Source: Bacteroidales bacterium (GTDB lineage: Bacteria > Bacteroidota > Bacteroidia > Bacteroidales > P3). Taken from it: DNA of 37,664 bases. The notes beneath the pieces are model-generated. The model ran no database searches and was not told where the DNA came from. It saw only the letters and a list, made by a program, of their open reading frames with translations. Positions 14,737-22,773 of this stretch are shown piece by piece (position 1 is the stretch's first letter; every line of letters starts with the position of its first letter). The stretch is taken from assembly GCA_017480185.1 (NCBI GenBank), contig JAFVBC010000022.1, positions 1 to 37,664 on the forward strand, in the 5' to 3' direction. The translations under genes and the position numbers were made by a program.

Positions 14737-15430
14737 TTTGTCGGCATGTGATTACAGATAGGACAATGTACCATAGTATTATGATGGAAATGGCAATCCA
14801 GTCGCGTAGCAGCAGTGCAATAAGAACGCACCCTATGAGAAATATGTACTGGGTAGAATTGTCTTTCCACGATAACTTTTTGAAGTTAAATTTGAGAGAG
14901 AACATGGGTAGTTCCGAAATCATGAGTACATCGCCTGCAAGTGTTACCAATATAAACGCGGTGAGCATGGGAATTGTTGAGGGAACAAAACTACCGCTGA
15001 GGGCTACTCCAACCCAAATTAGGGCGTTGCTTGGAACTGGTAACCCCAAGAAAGAATGTCTTTGACGAGTGTCGAGGTTGAATTTTGCCAGCCGATAGGC
15101 CGCAAAAAGGGGAATTAGAAAGGCAACGATGGCAAACTCCTTTATTGGAGCGTGTGCTAAAATGATTTGGAATAATATCATTGCCGGGGCCACTCCACTG
15201 GTGACAACATCGGCCAATGAGTCAAGTTCTTTCCCAATTTCAGACGGAACATTTAGTAGGCGTGCTGCAAGTCCGTCAAAAAAATCAAATAGTATACCCA
15301 AACAGATAAAGGCAGCTGCAAACTTTATGCCACACTCTTTATCAGCTATTGCTACATACGAAGCAACTACTCCGCAGAGCAGGTTGCAGAGTGTTATAAG
15401 GTTGGGAATTTGCCTTTTCAGACCTTTCAT
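14726..15430 (-). CDS. pssA: CDP-diacylglycerol--serine O-phosphatidyltransferase
   Basis: 234 residues from the ATG at 15430. That start is chosen because it forms a TAATG junction with the upstream gene's stop; an open frame extends 14 codons further but lacks family similarity. Makes phosphatidylserine, precursor of phosphatidylethanolamine, in the inner membrane. The CDP-alcohol phosphatidyltransferase signature is complete: DG-x2-AR-x8-G-x3-D-x3-D, beginning DGLAAR at about residue 52. Six or so hydrophobic segments span the rest. Phosphatidylserine decarboxylase is not in the window. The 3' end overlaps queA by 11 nt. Confidence 0.92.
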   Translation of the reverse strand: MKGLKRQIPNLITLCNLLCGVVASYVAIADKECGIKFAAAFICLGILFDFFDGLAARLLNVPSEIGKELDSLADVVTSGVAPAMILFQIILAHAPIKEFAIVAFLIPLFAAYRLAKFNLDTRQRHSFLGLPVPSNALIWVGVALSGSFVPSTIPMLTAFILVTLAGDVLMISELPMFSLKFNFKKLSWKDNSTQYIFLIGCVLIALLLRDWIAISIIILWYIVLSVITCRQNAN

Positions 15431-17256
15431 TAGTATTGTTTGACAATGAGTTTGAACTCTTCGTCGTCCCAATATTCCTTGAACTCCGTATCTACGGCTG
15501 CTTTTTTCTTGTAGTCGTATTGATCGTCAATAGAGGCTTTGAGGTTCTTTAAGGCGTTTGTTTTATCACCCAAGCGAGCGTAAGCAACTGCTCGCAGGTA
15601 GTTTACATCGCTATTTTGGTCAAGGCAACAATCCAATGTCCGGATAGCCTGCGAGGTTTCTTCGTTCATCAATTGAGCAAAGGCCAGATTGTATGAGCAT
15701 GTATTGGCTTTCAAGGTCTTCTCAGCTTCGCTGTAGTTGCCTCGTTTTAGATTCAATATGGGGATGTTTGCATCGGCATCATTACTTCCTTGACGCTTTG
15801 CCTCTTCAAAGTAATATTTGGCAAGTGCATAGTCTTTCTGAGCCAAACACAGCAGACCGGTGTTGTTGAGTATGTCGGGGTTGTGAGGATTTATGTCGCG
15901 TGCCACATTCAGATACCTTTCTGCTTCGGCGTAATCTCCAAGATAGAATGCTACCGCTCCAGCGTTGTTCCATGCAGCCCATTCGCCAGAATGGTTCTCG
16001 GTAGCCCATTTATAGTATTTCATTTTGGTATCGTAGTTGTAGTTTATATAGGCAGCATACATCAGTTCATCAAACGATAACTTGGAAGGATTGAGGGAGG
16101 CAAGTTTTGAGAGCTCTGCATCCGTCTTCCGAGCCTCTGAATAGTACAATGCAATTTGGGCACGGCGCAAGTTAGGGAATATTTCTTCATTTAACTCGCC
16201 ATATACTTCGGCCATATTGCGAATCATTTGTTCGCGTTTGACGAGGTTTTGTTGTGTTTCAACAATGTTTATAATAGCGTGTTTGTCCTGTATATTAGAA
16301 CCTTCAACCATGACAACAAAGTGCACCCAGTCTTCACCAGCAGCGCGAGTAGTAATGACCAATTGCTTTAGTTGTTCGTACTTGTAGTATTCCAGGTCTT
16401 GTGGTTTCACTTTAGCACGACGTGCCATTATGGTCAACACTTCGTCAAGTATCTTGTTCAATTGTGCTGTTGCAACGTCGGCACGGTTTTTCGACACCCC
16501 AACATTATGACTTTCTTCCCCTTCGGGCGATGCCCATCCGGTGATGCTTATTTGTTTGGGCAAACCTTGTTCGAGCATTATACGTTTCAACTGTTGCAGG
16601 CTATTCTCGGCATCAAACTTGCGATTCATATAGAAATCCCAGTCTAAAACCGATGTGCCATTAAGGAAATAGATGTCGGCAGTTTCAACGATGCCCTGTT
16701 TCTTGTTGTAGTTAATGGGCGATATGGATATGTTGCCTTTAATGTCAACCCACGACGATGTGTTGTTTACTCCATCAGAAAGCAGCACCGGTGTGAATTC
16801 AACCCCCTTATTGTCGCGTTTCACATCGTCGGCAAAGCGAGCATCTTCATTGGTGCGTTTGGATTTATATCCTATCGGGGTCAGTGTAACACGACCCGTT
16901 TCCATACCGGGCTTAAAGTCGAACATGTCGGTATAGGTGAACCTACCCCCGTTAGCGTAGTTTATGATTGTACCGTCGCCGTCCACTTTCTCGCCCTTTA
17001 GGGTTAGTGGTTCAAGTGGAATGTTGCCATCATCCCAACTAAAAACGGGCTGTATGAACATCACGCAGTTCTTGTCGAAATATTTCTCGGGTATGGCACC
17101 GGTGAATTTAACCACCACCTTGTCATCCATTGTTTCAACAGGATTGGGGTTGGCTTGGTAGCGAACGTTTTTGCTTGCCGATTTCATTTTCGACAATCCG
17201 CTGCACCCTGTTAGCAGCAGGGTGGCCATAACGAGTGACAATATGCTTCTTCTCAT
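15430..17256 (-). CDS. Lipoprotein with OmpA-like and TPR regions
   Basis: 608 residues. A lipobox ends at Cys18 (LLLTGC), so it is lipid-anchored in the envelope. Residues about 40-180 form a beta-rich region of unknown type. About 235-300 look OmpA-like (ITGWASPEGEESHN followed by SKNRADVA), the pattern of peptidoglycan-binding domains. The C-terminal 200 residues hold several tetratricopeptide repeats (AWNNAGAVAFYLGDYAEAERYLNVA region and following). It probably bridges outer membrane and cell wall or scaffolds an envelope complex; the exact role is unknown. The stop codon shares one base with the pssA start. Confidence 0.75.
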   Translation of the reverse strand: MRRSILSLVMATLLLTGCSGLSKMKSASKNVRYQANPNPVETMDDKVVVKFTGAIPEKYFDKNCVMFIQPVFSWDDGNIPLEPLTLKGEKVDGDGTIINYANGGRFTYTDMFDFKPGMETGRVTLTPIGYKSKRTNEDARFADDVKRDNKGVEFTPVLLSDGVNNTSSWVDIKGNISISPINYNKKQGIVETADIYFLNGTSVLDWDFYMNRKFDAENSLQQLKRIMLEQGLPKQISITGWASPEGEESHNVGVSKNRADVATAQLNKILDEVLTIMARRAKVKPQDLEYYKYEQLKQLVITTRAAGEDWVHFVVMVEGSNIQDKHAIINIVETQQNLVKREQMIRNMAEVYGELNEEIFPNLRRAQIALYYSEARKTDAELSKLASLNPSKLSFDELMYAAYINYNYDTKMKYYKWATENHSGEWAAWNNAGAVAFYLGDYAEAERYLNVARDINPHNPDILNNTGLLCLAQKDYALAKYYFEEAKRQGSNDADANIPILNLKRGNYSEAEKTLKANTCSYNLAFAQLMNEETSQAIRTLDCCLDQNSDVNYLRAVAYARLGDKTNALKNLKASIDDQYDYKKKAAVDTEFKEYWDDEEFKLIVKQY

Positions 17257-17349
17257 TGCTTTATTTTGTGCTTGAGGGTTGCGTTGTGTGCTGTGTTTTA
17301 GTTATATACGCCGAATCGACCCCCGTATCATGGCGGTCTCATCCACCTG

Positions 17350-17357
17350 CAAATATA
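17350..17357 (-). promoter_or_regulatory. -7 box of the TPR lipoprotein-pssA unit
   Basis: Reads TATATTTG on the minus strand, 93 nt before the lipoprotein start codon. This suggests an internal promoter between addB and the lipoprotein, so the long minus-strand block is not a single transcript. Confidence 0.5.
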
Positions 17358-17392
17358 TATAATTTCTCCTTATTGCGATACTTTTCTTTGCT

Positions 17393-20233
17393 TTATTTTG
17401 GTGTACTCGTAGCTTGTGGGCACAATTGTCTGGCGGGACAATAGTCGCATTGTTGTTGGCGTGGGGTAAACGCAAAAGGCTTTTCCGCATCAAACATTTC
17501 GTTTATTAAAGCTAATACCATGCTCTTAAAATCGTCAAGCGTCTGATTATCTATCTCTTCGGTTTGGTTGTACGAAGCATACTGCACGTCGTCATTCAGG
17601 TTACGCAGTTGATATATGCCCGACAGTAGAGGTTCGGCCAAGCGGTTTTTGCCACGGTAAATCAAGGCATAGGTCATCAATTGCAACCATTTCGACGGCA
17701 TTTTCTCAACATCTGCTTTGGCCATGTCAATATTTAGGTCGCCTTTCTTTAGGCCTCCTGTCTTATAGTCGATTATGCGTAGCCGTCCGTTTATGCGGTC
17801 AATGCGGTCGTAGCGTCCCCTCAGCTTTATGGCAAATGGCGCGTCAGTGGGTGTAATATCCACCTCTTTTATCTCTTCAAGCCCCACAATTTCTATCCTA
17901 TTCCCGTCTTTGATCAATTTCATTTCCCGCTCAACAACCCCCTTTATCTGCGCTTCGGCCACACTGAGGTAGAATCGGTTTTGACCTGTTGTGGTGCGAT
18001 GTTGCCCCATCTCATTGTCGTAGGCCGACTTAAGTATTGTTGGTAGGCTGTCAAGGGCAGTACGTAGCCCCTCTTGTGTTACTGCTTGCCCCACGAATGG
18101 GCTGTATATGGCTTGCAAACTGTTGTGGACGCAATTGCCCAATTGAGCCAACGACATATCGTTCTCGATAGTGTTGTTGTCGCGAAGATGCATCACGTAC
18201 CTAAAGTAGAACTGCATGGGGCATTCGCAATAGTACGACAAGGCCGAAGGTGAGAATCCACCAGCAGCCATTTGGCGCATGGTATTTAATGCAGTGGCAC
18301 TTTTCTTGCCCCACTCTTCGCTGTTGGCTACATGCATACCTGGAGTGGCATTGACGGTTACCTCGCGCAGCGATATGTTGTCTTTGAAGTGTTGTGCCAA
18401 CTCAACTTTTATCTGTTTTATAAACCTGCTCGGCTCGCCCTTGCCCATGGCTTCCGATTCGGTGCTGTATACCAGGTAAACCTCCTCTGCGCGTTGCAGC
18501 AGGCGGTAGAAGTGATATGCAAATACGTTGTCGTGTTCTTCGTAGGTGGGAAGGTTGAATGTACGCTTCAACTCATAGGGTATCAGTGTGTTGTTTCCTC
18601 GTCCAGCTGGTAATATTCCCTCGTTGGCCGAAATAAGAATCACCCGTCGAAAGTCGATGTTGCGTGTTTCGAGCATACCCATTATCTGTAGTCCTGAAAG
18701 GGGCTGCCCCAAAAACGTGATGCTGTAGCGTTGAGCAATGCGACGGTAAAGAGCAGATAGTGTGTTGATAGTGTCAATATATCCGTAGGCGGCCTGCAAT
18801 TCTTCAACATAGCACACAATGTCGACCAGCGCTGCCAGTGCTTGCTGCTCCTTTTTGTTGCGTTCCAAGGCCGAGCTCTCGACCAGTTTTGCTGCCGATA
18901 GACGCAGGGCGTCAAGGGCGTGTGCCACGCTTGGTTCGTCGGTCGGCAATAACGCCTGCAGCAACTGGGCGGCCATTGGCGAGTCTTCGCCAATGGCCTT
19001 GCACACCTCTTCGGTGGTGCATCGCATAGCCTTCTCGTGTTGTGCCCATTGGGTTAGCCCTGCCAACGAGCACTCTTCGCCGAGCATTAGCACTGTCAAG
19101 TAGCACGACAGCAACTCGGCAACATCCTTTACGGCGTAACCCTGCGTGTTGCGGTTGCGGAGCGTTTCTAACAGCAGTGTGGCAAATCTATGGGTACGAC
19201 TGTCGGCAAAGGGGTAGCCCATCGATATATTCACGTCGTAGTCGGTGCCGTCTTTTCCTTTGTCGGGCAGCGAATTCAGCATGGGCATTAGCAACTTTTC
19301 ATCGGCCAGCACAAGGGCTGTACTCTCGTCGGTGTCAATCCAGTCGGGATGCTGTGTCAGCAATTGTCCGACATATTTGCACTGCATCAGATTTTCTGGG
19401 CACTCGACCAACGTGATGTTTCTGTGTCCCTGTGCAAATACAGAGGGAGTGCGACCTATCATCTCGGGAAACTCTTTGCTGTGTTTGCGCAGAAAATAGC
19501 CCGCCTCTTGATGGATGTCGTCCACATAGTAAGCATCCGAGTCGGTCAACAGATGCCCTTTGCCAATCGATGCATAGTGGCCAATGATGATGCGTTCGCA
19601 CTCCGACAGCGCGTTGAAACCGACAAAGTAAACGCTGTCGCAGTCAAGTATATTGGCCAAGGAGGTGATGTTGTCGGCCACGTGGCGGTAGGCCATGCCT
19701 GCATAGGCTTTCTTTTGTTCAAACAGGCGCTCCCTGAGTTGTGTGTAGTATCTGTAAAGCGATCGGTAGAATTGCAGATATTCGCGCTGATGTGGTGTGA
19801 GTGTCGGCTCTTCTATGTTCCATTCGCCTATTTGTTTCAGATTGTGTAGGTTGTCGAATAGCTGCGCAGCATCAACACAGTAGCGGTCAACGTCGGAGAA
19901 ATCGGCCATCATCATTTCGCCAAAGGGAATAAACTCCTCAAACGTTTTGTATTTCCGTCCCTCTCCCTCTATGGCAATGTGAATGTTGTAAAGCTCAAAC
20001 AGCAGGAACTCGGGGCGCACAATTTCCAAGCCACCCAAATGTTTCACCACTTCGTCAATGGTCATGCATCGTGGAAGGAAGAATGGTTGCGCCGAGGTGG
20101 TGCTTATTTTGGTGAACTCCTTGCGCAGAAACACTGCCGAACGATGGTTGTTGAATACCACCACCACGCGGTGTGTATGCGTGGCGTTGGCTGCAAGTAT
20201 GGTGGTGGCTACTTGTTGCAGGAAGCTATCCAT
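17393..20233 (-). CDS. addB: AddB-like PD-(D/E)XK nuclease, helicase-exonuclease subunit
   Basis: 946 residues, expected to act with an AddA helicase-nuclease to resect double-strand breaks for RecA. The N-terminal helicase-like part opens with VVVVFNNHRSAVFLRKEF where a P-loop would be, so it should not bind ATP there; this is usual for Bacteroidota AddB-like proteins. The C-terminal nuclease has GRYDRID and LRIIDYKTG (Asp-x-Lys) near 825-845 and QxxxY in QLMTYALIY. A four-cysteine iron-sulfur staple is suggested by YYCECP (about 665) and CDYCPARQLC at the end. addA is not adjacent. The start overlaps the upstream nucleotidyltransferase gene by 25 nt. Confidence 0.8.
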   Translation of the reverse strand: MDSFLQQVATTILAANATHTHRVVVVFNNHRSAVFLRKEFTKISTTSAQPFFLPRCMTIDEVVKHLGGLEIVRPEFLLFELYNIHIAIEGEGRKYKTFEEFIPFGEMMMADFSDVDRYCVDAAQLFDNLHNLKQIGEWNIEEPTLTPHQREYLQFYRSLYRYYTQLRERLFEQKKAYAGMAYRHVADNITSLANILDCDSVYFVGFNALSECERIIIGHYASIGKGHLLTDSDAYYVDDIHQEAGYFLRKHSKEFPEMIGRTPSVFAQGHRNITLVECPENLMQCKYVGQLLTQHPDWIDTDESTALVLADEKLLMPMLNSLPDKGKDGTDYDVNISMGYPFADSRTHRFATLLLETLRNRNTQGYAVKDVAELLSCYLTVLMLGEECSLAGLTQWAQHEKAMRCTTEEVCKAIGEDSPMAAQLLQALLPTDEPSVAHALDALRLSAAKLVESSALERNKKEQQALAALVDIVCYVEELQAAYGYIDTINTLSALYRRIAQRYSITFLGQPLSGLQIMGMLETRNIDFRRVILISANEGILPAGRGNNTLIPYELKRTFNLPTYEEHDNVFAYHFYRLLQRAEEVYLVYSTESEAMGKGEPSRFIKQIKVELAQHFKDNISLREVTVNATPGMHVANSEEWGKKSATALNTMRQMAAGGFSPSALSYYCECPMQFYFRYVMHLRDNNTIENDMSLAQLGNCVHNSLQAIYSPFVGQAVTQEGLRTALDSLPTILKSAYDNEMGQHRTTTGQNRFYLSVAEAQIKGVVEREMKLIKDGNRIEIVGLEEIKEVDITPTDAPFAIKLRGRYDRIDRINGRLRIIDYKTGGLKKGDLNIDMAKADVEKMPSKWLQLMTYALIYRGKNRLAEPLLSGIYQLRNLNDDVQYASYNQTEEIDNQTLDDFKSMVLALINEMFDAEKPFAFTPRQQQCDYCPARQLCPQATSTPK

Positions 20234-20940
20234 TGGCGTGCTTGGTTGAGAGTTGATGGTTTACCCGTATCAAACCAGTGTGATGCAGTGTGAATGAATG
20301 TCCCCACTGGCATCTCTTTGGCTGCCTGTAGGAAACATGGCACAATGGGATAAGGATGGTCGGCTGCGGGCATGGCGTTGATAAACGATGGGCTAATTAC
20401 AGATATGCCACTGAAAGCCACTTCTTTAGCCGTAGGCTGTGGCGTGTCTGCCCACAACTCTTCGCCCGTTTGGCTGTTGTGCCACCCCACAAGCCTTGCT
20501 GCCTCGTCGGTAAGCAGGTGGCGCGACGTGTCGCGTTGGTCTACGCAAAGCGTGGCGGCATTGCCACTCTGAAGGTGGTACGACACAAGGGCTTTAAGGT
20601 CAATGTCGGAGACAATGTCAACGTTGTGTACCAATACCGTCTCGTTGGGCGTGAACAGTGGTGTCGCAAATTTCAAACCGCCGCCAGTGTCCATAAGTGT
20701 TGGTCGCTCATCGGAAATCACCACTGGGCACGGCCACGGTGTGTGGTTCACGTAGTCTATCACCTGGTCGGCCAGATGATAGGCGTTGACGACCACTCGC
20801 AACGCGCCTGCGCTGTGCAAACGCGCTATTATGCGATGCAACAAGGGCTGTCCGCCCATGTCAATCAGAGCCTTGGGACAAGTGTCGGTCAACGGACGCA
20901 GACGTGTGCCCAAACCAGCTGCCAAAACAAATCCTTCCAT
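20209..20940 (-). CDS. Sugar-1-phosphate nucleotidyltransferase (MurU/HddC-like)
   Basis: 243 residues, a single NTP-transferase domain. The nucleotide-binding signature is GLGTRLRPLT followed by PKALIDMGGQPLLH. A conserved metal-binding Asp is in VLVHNVDIVSD (about residue 105). The absence of a C-terminal beta-helix separates it from GlmU and GlgC. Best guess is an N-acetylmuramate-1-phosphate uridylyltransferase (cell-wall recycling) or a related mannose/heptose-phosphate enzyme. The kinase AmgK, usual partner of MurU, is not next to it. It begins the minus-strand block and overlaps addB by 25 nt. Confidence 0.75.
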   Translation of the reverse strand: MEGFVLAAGLGTRLRPLTDTCPKALIDMGGQPLLHRIIARLHSAGALRVVVNAYHLADQVIDYVNHTPWPCPVVISDERPTLMDTGGGLKFATPLFTPNETVLVHNVDIVSDIDLKALVSYHLQSGNAATLCVDQRDTSRHLLTDEAARLVGWHNSQTGEELWADTPQPTAKEVAFSGISVISPSFINAMPAADHPYPIVPCFLQAAKEMPVGTFIHTASHWFDTGKPSTLNQARQWIASCNK

Positions 20941-20985
20941 AGTGTACTGTGGTAAGGTAACGTGTGGGACGCTCTTTTATTGTTT

Positions 20986-21019
20986 GTTGCAGACCCACCC
21001 CTGTTGCAGACCCACCCCT
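20986..21019. repeat. Two tandem copies of a 17-nt repeat
   Basis: GTTGCAGACCCACCCCT occurs back to back at 20986-21002 and 21003-21019, and a third time at 21361-21377. The second and third copies mark the left ends of the two large C-rich repeat blocks. Confidence 0.85.
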
Positions 21020-21241
21020 TTATCCCCTCTCAGGAGGGGAGGAGGGATCTGTCGTGAGTATTGTCCCCTCCCGGGAGGGAGGAGGAGGTTATCGTGTGTG
21101 TTGACCCTTTCCGAGGAGATGAGGAGGGTGTCATCGTGGGTATTGTCTTCTCCCAGGATGTGGGCTGCAAATATTTCCCTCCCGAGGGTAGGTGGGTTAC
21201 TTTCAAACATTTCCCCTCCTGGGAGGGGGCAGGGGTGGGGG
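21003..21241. repeat. C-rich hairpin repeat block A
   Basis: Six degenerate hairpin cores of the form CCCCTCCCnGGGAGGGG begin near 21023, 21064, 21104, 21145, 21176 and 21212, mostly 41 nt apart. The linkers are also alike (TCGTGTGTATTG variants). The last core runs into GGG-A-GGGGG-CA-GGGG-T-GGGGG (21221-21241), a G-quadruplex motif on the plus strand. Open frames across it on both strands are low complexity and not convincing as genes. Confidence 0.85.
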
Positions 21242-21360
21242 AGAACAGGAGTGGGGTAAAGTTTTCGTGTGTATGTTTTCTCTCTCAAAATGGGTTAGGG
21301 GTGGGGAGAGCAGGGACAGATTATTGGCAGATGAAGCCGTGAATAAGTGCGTAGAGTTTT

Positions 21361-21598
21361 GTTGCAGACCCACCCCTTTATCCCCTCCCAGGAGGGGAGG
21401 AGGAAGTTATCGTGTGCATTATCCCCTCCCGGGAGGGAGGATAGAGTTATCGTGTGTATTGACCCTTTCCGAGGAGGAGAGGTGGGATCTGTCGTGAGTA
21501 TTGTCCCCTCCCGAGATGTGGGCTGCAAATATTTCCCTCCCGAGGGTAGGTGGGTTACTTTCAAACACTTCCCCTCCTGGGAGGGGTTAGGGGTGGGG
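21361..21598. repeat. C-rich hairpin repeat block B, copy of block A
   Basis: The same six cores in the same order, beginning near 21381, 21422, 21462, 21504, 21534 and 21570, each about 358 nt after its partner in block A. It ends with a second G-quadruplex motif, GGG-A-GGGG-TTA-GGGG-T-GGGG (21579-21598). The 120 nt between blocks is not duplicated after block B. The copies differ at scattered positions and by small indels, so the duplication is not very recent. Confidence 0.85.
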
Positions 21599-21653
21599 AG
21601 AAAAAGGGAGACAGTGGGCGGGGAAGAAAAGGGGACAGTGGGCAAGACGGCGT

Positions 21654-21777
21654 CAAGCAGGCATCAAATAAGGATCAACTTCGGCATTTCTTCAGTATAT
21701 GTTCAGTTGTTCTTCAGTGATTGACTGAAGAACAACTGAAGAAGAGCCTTACTTGATACCTACTTGATGCCGTTCTG
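21654..21777. repeat. 11-nt phased palindromic repeat, copy 3
   Basis: Left arm of six 11-nt units: CAAGCAGGCAT, CAAATAAGGAT, CAACTTCGGCA, TTTCTTCAGTA, TATGTTCAGTT, GTTCTTCAGTG (21654-21719). Centre: ATT. Right arm: GACTGAAGAAC, AACTGAAGAAG, AGCCTTACTTG, ATACCTACTTG and a diverged unit (21723-21777). It lies about 40 nt upstream of the promoter of the polysaccharide operon. Confidence 0.9.
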
Positions 21778-21813
21778 CTACATCGCTTTTTATTATGCGC
21801 AGGCAACATTATG

Positions 21814-21843
21814 TTTGATGTTTTCGAAAAATATGTATATTTG
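21814..21843 (+). promoter_or_regulatory. Promoter of the polysaccharide operon
   Basis: TTTG at 21814-21817 (-33) and TATATTTG at 21836-21843 (-7), with an 18-nt spacer, fit the Bacteroidota consensus. The expected leader before the export lipoprotein gene (21905) is about 55 nt. No inverted repeats flank it, so it does not look like an invertible capsule promoter, and no UpxY/NusG-like antiterminator gene precedes the operon. Confidence 0.75.
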
Positions 21844-21904
21844 CAGATTGGTGTGTAAGGTGATGTTGTGTGTAGTGTATTGACTATGAATACTTTGTTG
21901 ACCA

Positions 21905-22720
21905 ATGAATAGGACTTTTTTATTGCGCGGATTGGCGTTCGCTTGGGTGGCGTTGCTGTTCACATCTTGCCGTATCAATCATGATTTGGTTTACGTGAAA
22001 GATGCTCCGCGAGATGAGCCGATGGAGATTAGTGGCGAGTTTAGCAAGGGCATACAGCCAAACGACCTTCTCAGCATTTATGTCGAGAGTAGTTCACCCA
22101 CTGCCACTATCCAGTTCAACCAAGAGACGAACAAGATTGCTGTGTCGGAATCGGGTGTGGCTATCAACCCTGGTGCGACGGTGGTGAGTGGCTATCTGGT
22201 ATCTCAGGACGGTACGATTATTTTCCCGGTGCTGGGTAGGATAGAGGTGGGCGGTATGACGCAAGCCGAGTTGAGCGAGTATCTGTCGCGTCGATTGGCC
22301 GAGGAGGGGCATATTACCGATGCTGTGGTGACGGTGAAATTGTTGAACTTCACCGTGAGCATATTGGGCGATGTAACCGAGCCGGGCATAATACAGGTTA
22401 CCGGTGAGCGCATTACCATCTTTGATGCATTGAGCAAGGTGCGCGACATCACCATCTATGGCCAGCGCAAAAACGTTACGATTATTCGTGAGGAAAATGG
22501 TAAGCGTATCATTGGCACACTCGACCTCACGTCTAAAAGTGTGTTCGATTCGCCATTCTACTATCTGCATCAAAACGACATCGTTTATGTGGAGCCAAAT
22601 AAAAAACGTAAACGCTCGGCCGAGTACGACACATCGTTCTTGTCGTATTTCGTCAGTGGATTTAGCATACTTTCTTCGCTGACATCGATTCTCTCAATAC
22701 TCGTGCTTTCGAGAAGATAA
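21905..22720 (+). CDS. wza: Polysaccharide export outer membrane lipoprotein (Wza-like)
   Basis: 271 residues. A lipobox ends at Cys22 (LLFTSC). The polysaccharide export domain spans about 48-150 (GIQPNDLLSIYVESSSP...; GYLVSQDGTIIFPVLGRIEVGG), followed by an SLBB-type region (about 150-235, VSILGDVTEPGIIQVTGERITIFDALS). A hydrophobic C-terminal segment (about 240-265) takes the place of Wza's long amphipathic barrel helix. It would form the outer part of the export channel working with the Wzc-like protein encoded 53 nt downstream. First gene of the locus. Confidence 0.88.
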   Translation: MNRTFLLRGLAFAWVALLFTSCRINHDLVYVKDAPRDEPMEISGEFSKGIQPNDLLSIYVESSSPTATIQFNQETNKIAVSESGVAINPGATVVSGYLVSQDGTIIFPVLGRIEVGGMTQAELSEYLSRRLAEEGHITDAVVTVKLLNFTVSILGDVTEPGIIQVTGERITIFDALSKVRDITIYGQRKNVTIIREENGKRIIGTLDLTSKSVFDSPFYYLHQNDIVYVEPNKKRKRSAEYDTSFLSYFVSGFSILSSLTSILSILVLSRR

Positions 22721-22773
22721 AGTGTGAAGCGCATTGGAGGCTACAACGCATTAACGCTCAAGATAACAACAAC

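Noticed and set aside
20986..21600. CRISPR array
   Set aside because: Repeats are regular in part, but the spacers are themselves alike and the whole block is duplicated; no cas genes nearby.
21295..21724. Coding frames across the C-rich repeat region on both strands
   Set aside because: They only reflect repeat translation (Pro, Gly, Ser rich) and differ between the two block copies by frame-changing indels.
21654..21904. Invertible capsule promoter, as in Bacteroides
   Set aside because: No inverted repeat pair flanks the promoter at 21814-21843; the palindrome lies only upstream, and no recombinase gene is present.
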